A stretch of DNA of 64,000 nucleotides from Paracoccus subflavus (GTDB lineage Bacteria; Pseudomonadota; Alphaproteobacteria; Rhodobacterales; Rhodobacteraceae), in the NCBI RefSeq assembly GCF_004310345.1, contig NZ_SISK01000012.1, positions 1 through 64,000 on the forward strand, written 5' to 3'. The notes under the pieces were generated by a model. That model was not told the origin of the DNA. It worked only from the letters and a program-made list of their open reading frames with translations, and searched no databases. This document shows, in pieces, positions 62,322 to 64,000 of this stretch (its first letter is position 1; the number at the start of each line of letters is the position of its first letter). The position numbers were made by a program, and so were the translations under genes.

Positions 62322-64000
62322 ATGGCGATTCCCGCTGACATTCCCACCACTTTCCTGTTCGGACGGTTGAATGCCAATGCGATTCCGCAGGATCCGATCA
62401 TCTGGGCCACATTCGTCGTGGTCGCCATAGGCGGCGCAGCCATCCTGTTCCTGCTGCACAAGTACCGGCTATGGTCCTGGCTGTGGAGCGAATGGTTCAC
62501 CTCGGTCGATCACAAAAAGATCGGCATCATGTACATGGTGCTGGCGCTGGTCATGTTCGTGCGCGGATTTGCCGACGCCATCATGATGCGCCTTCAGCAG
62601 ATGCTGGCCCACAACGGGTCCGAAGGCTATCTGAACGCGCACCATTACGATCAGATCTTCACGGCCCACGGGGTCATCATGATCTTTTTCGTGGCGATGC
62701 CCTTCGTCACGGGGCTGATGAACTATGTCGTTCCCTTGCAGATCGGTGCGCGGGACGTGTCGTTCCCGTTCCTGAACAACCTCAGTTTCTGGATGACGGT
62801 CGGCGGCGCCGCCCTGACCATGATGTCGCTGTTCGTGGGCGAATTCGCGCAAACCGGCTGGCTGGCCTTTCCACCGCTGTCCGGCCTCGGCTACAGCCCC
62901 TATGTGGGCGTGGACTATTACATCTGGGGCCTTCAGATCGCCGGTGTCGGGACCACCTTGTCGGGGATCAACCTGCTGGTGACCATCATCAAGATGCGCG
63001 CGCCGGGCATGACCATGATGCGGATGCCGATCTTCACCTGGACGGCGCTTTGCACCAACATCCTGATCGTCGCGTCGTTTCCGGTGCTGACGGTGACGCT
63101 GGTGCTGCTGACGCTGGATCGGTATGTCGGCACCAATTTCTTTGCCGTCGATCTGGGCGGCAATCCGATGATGTATGTCAATCTCATCTGGATCTGGGGC
63201 CACCCCGAAGTCTATATCCTGATCCTGCCGCTGTTCGGCGTCTTTTCCGAGGTGGTGGCGACCTACAGCGGCAAGCGGCTGTTCGGCTATACCTCGATGG
63301 TCTATGCGACGGTCTGCATCACCATCCTGTCCTATATCGTCTGGCTGCACCATTTCTTCACCATGGGGTCGGGGGCCTCGGTGAACTCGTTCTTCGGGAT
63401 CACCACCATGATCATCTCGGTGCCGACGGGGGCCAAGATCTTCAACTGGCTGTTCACCATGTATCGCGGCCGCATCCGGTTCGAATTGCCGATGATGTGG
63501 TCGGTGGCCTTCATGCTGACCTTTGTGATCGGCGGCATGACGGGCGTCCTGCTGGCCGTGCCGCCGGCTGATTTCGTGCTGCACAACTCGCTGTTCCTGG
63601 TGGCGCATTTCCACAACGTCATCATCGGCGGCGTGCTGTTCGGGCTGTTCGCGGCGATCAATTACTGGTGGCCCAAGGCCTTTGGCTTCACGTTGGACGT
63701 GTTCTGGGGCAAGGTCAGCTTCTGGTTCTGGGTGGTCGGCTTCTGGGTGGCCTTCGCGCCGCTGTATGTCCTGGGCCTGATGGGCGTGACGCGCCGGATG
63801 CGGGTCTTCGACGATCCCAGCCTGCAGATCTGGTTCACCATCGCCGCATTCGGCGCGGTTCTGATCGCCATCGGCATCGCCGCGATGTTCGTGCAGTTCG
63901 CCGTGTCGATCCGCCGCCGACATGAACTGCGCGACGAGACCGGCGATCCCTGGGACGGACGCACGCTGGAATGGGCGACCTCGTCGCCGCCGCCCGCCTA
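62322..64000 (+). CDS. cyoB: Cytochrome bo3-type ubiquinol oxidase subunit I (cut by window end)
   Basis: The heme-copper catalytic subunit, which reduces oxygen to water and pumps protons. About 559 residues are visible of roughly 660. A low-spin haem ligand lies in [26 protein letters not shown], and [13 protein letters not shown] gives the CuB His and the Tyr crosslink. [10 protein letters not shown] holds the CuB His pair, and [27 protein letters not shown] the haem ligands. The N-terminal extra helix and the SVDHKKIG start of the core are typical of quinol oxidases. cyoC and cyoD should follow outside the window. Confidence 0.95.
   Translation, partial: MAIPADIPTTFLFGRLNANAIPQDPIIWATFVVVAIGGAAILFLLHKYRLWSWLWSEWFTSVDHKKIGIMYMVLALVMFVRGFADAIMMRLQQMLAHNGSEGYLNAHHYDQIFTAHGVIMIFFVAMPFVTGLMNYVVPLQIGARDVSFPFLNNLSFWMTVGGAALTMMSLFVGEFAQTGWLAFPPLSGLGYSPYVGVDYYIWGLQIAGVGTTLSGINLLVTIIKMRAPGMTMMRMPIFTWTALCTNILIVASFPVLTVTLVLLTLDRYVGTNFFAVDLGGNPMMYVNLIWIWGHPEVYILILPLFGVFSEVVATYSGKRLFGYTSMVYATVCITILSYIVWLHHFFTMGSGASVNSFFGITTMIISVPTGAKIFNWLFTMYRGRIRFELPMMWSVAFMLTFVIGGMTGVLLAVPPADFVLHNSLFLVAHFHNVIIGGVLFGLFAAINYWWPKAFGFTLDVFWGKVSFWFWVVGFWVAFAPLYVLGLMGVTRRMRVFDDPSLQIWFTIAAFGAVLIAIGIAAMFVQFAVSIRRRHELRDETGDPWDGRTLEWATSSPPPA

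Noticed and set aside
62469..63923. A 484-codon minus-strand frame
   Set aside because: Antisense to cyoB, dominated by His, Asp, Gln and Arg.

Overview
The window looks like chromosome of a high-GC alphaproteobacterium of the Rhodobacteraceae, most likely Paracoccus or a close relative. This rests on gene content, not on a database search: a Paracoccus-type glutathione-dependent formaldehyde-activating enzyme, a cyo quinol oxidase, NspC plus a carboxynorspermidine synthase, an NnrU-family protein, DUF6478, and an SOS box of the alphaproteobacterial type (GTTC-N7-GTTC). Typical genes are about two-thirds GC by eye; a few insertions are clearly poorer in GC.

Positions 1 to about 12,100 are accessory and partly decayed. 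They hold the 3' end of an IS5-family transposase, a gfa gene with a one-base frameshift, a wrecked acetyl-CoA hydrolase/CoA-transferase gene, an orphan serine recombinase behind a perfect inverted repeat, and a complete LexA-boxed imuA-imuB-dnaE2 mutasome operon. Beyond that are two truncated IS3-family transposases flanking a frameshifted OLD-like ATPase, and a small Lys/Ala-rich protein. A tRNA-3'-end-like sequence at 12,073-12,095 may mark the edge of an integrated element.

From 12,510 onward the window is compact core genome. In order: a lytic transglycosylase; kynB/kynU (tryptophan catabolism, divergent); a two-adaptor RND efflux operon; map; a CinA-type protein and an acetyltransferase; a DUF4202 and CbiX-like pair; NnrU; MnmC split into two divergent genes; a rhomboid protease; a META-domain lipoprotein; gabT; an FMN reductase with an ABC-2 exporter; rimO; an MT-A70 methyltransferase with a sulfotransferase; and ettA.

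Directly behind ettA sits an AT-rich GIY-YIG protein gene with a strong intrinsic terminator. Then come a 46-residue exported peptide, an HNH protein, a long-chain acyl-CoA ligase, a LysM/BON protein, a CAP-domain lipoprotein, an MsbA-like ABC exporter, a nucleosidase, zapE, folC and accD, a cardiolipin synthase, a pterin dehydratase, two lineage-type hypotheticals, the carboxynorspermidine/carboxyspermidine pair, an AI-2E family permease and malate synthase G. The window closes with an RTX-like protein behind an AT-rich gap, an MHS-type MFS transporter, and cyoA and cyoB, the latter cut by the window end.

I see no CRISPR array, no complete rRNA or tRNA gene and no complete prophage. The items most worth following are the frameshifted OLD-like ATPase between IS remnants, the foreign-looking GIY-YIG gene, the inverted repeat before the serine recombinase, and the tRNA-like boundary.
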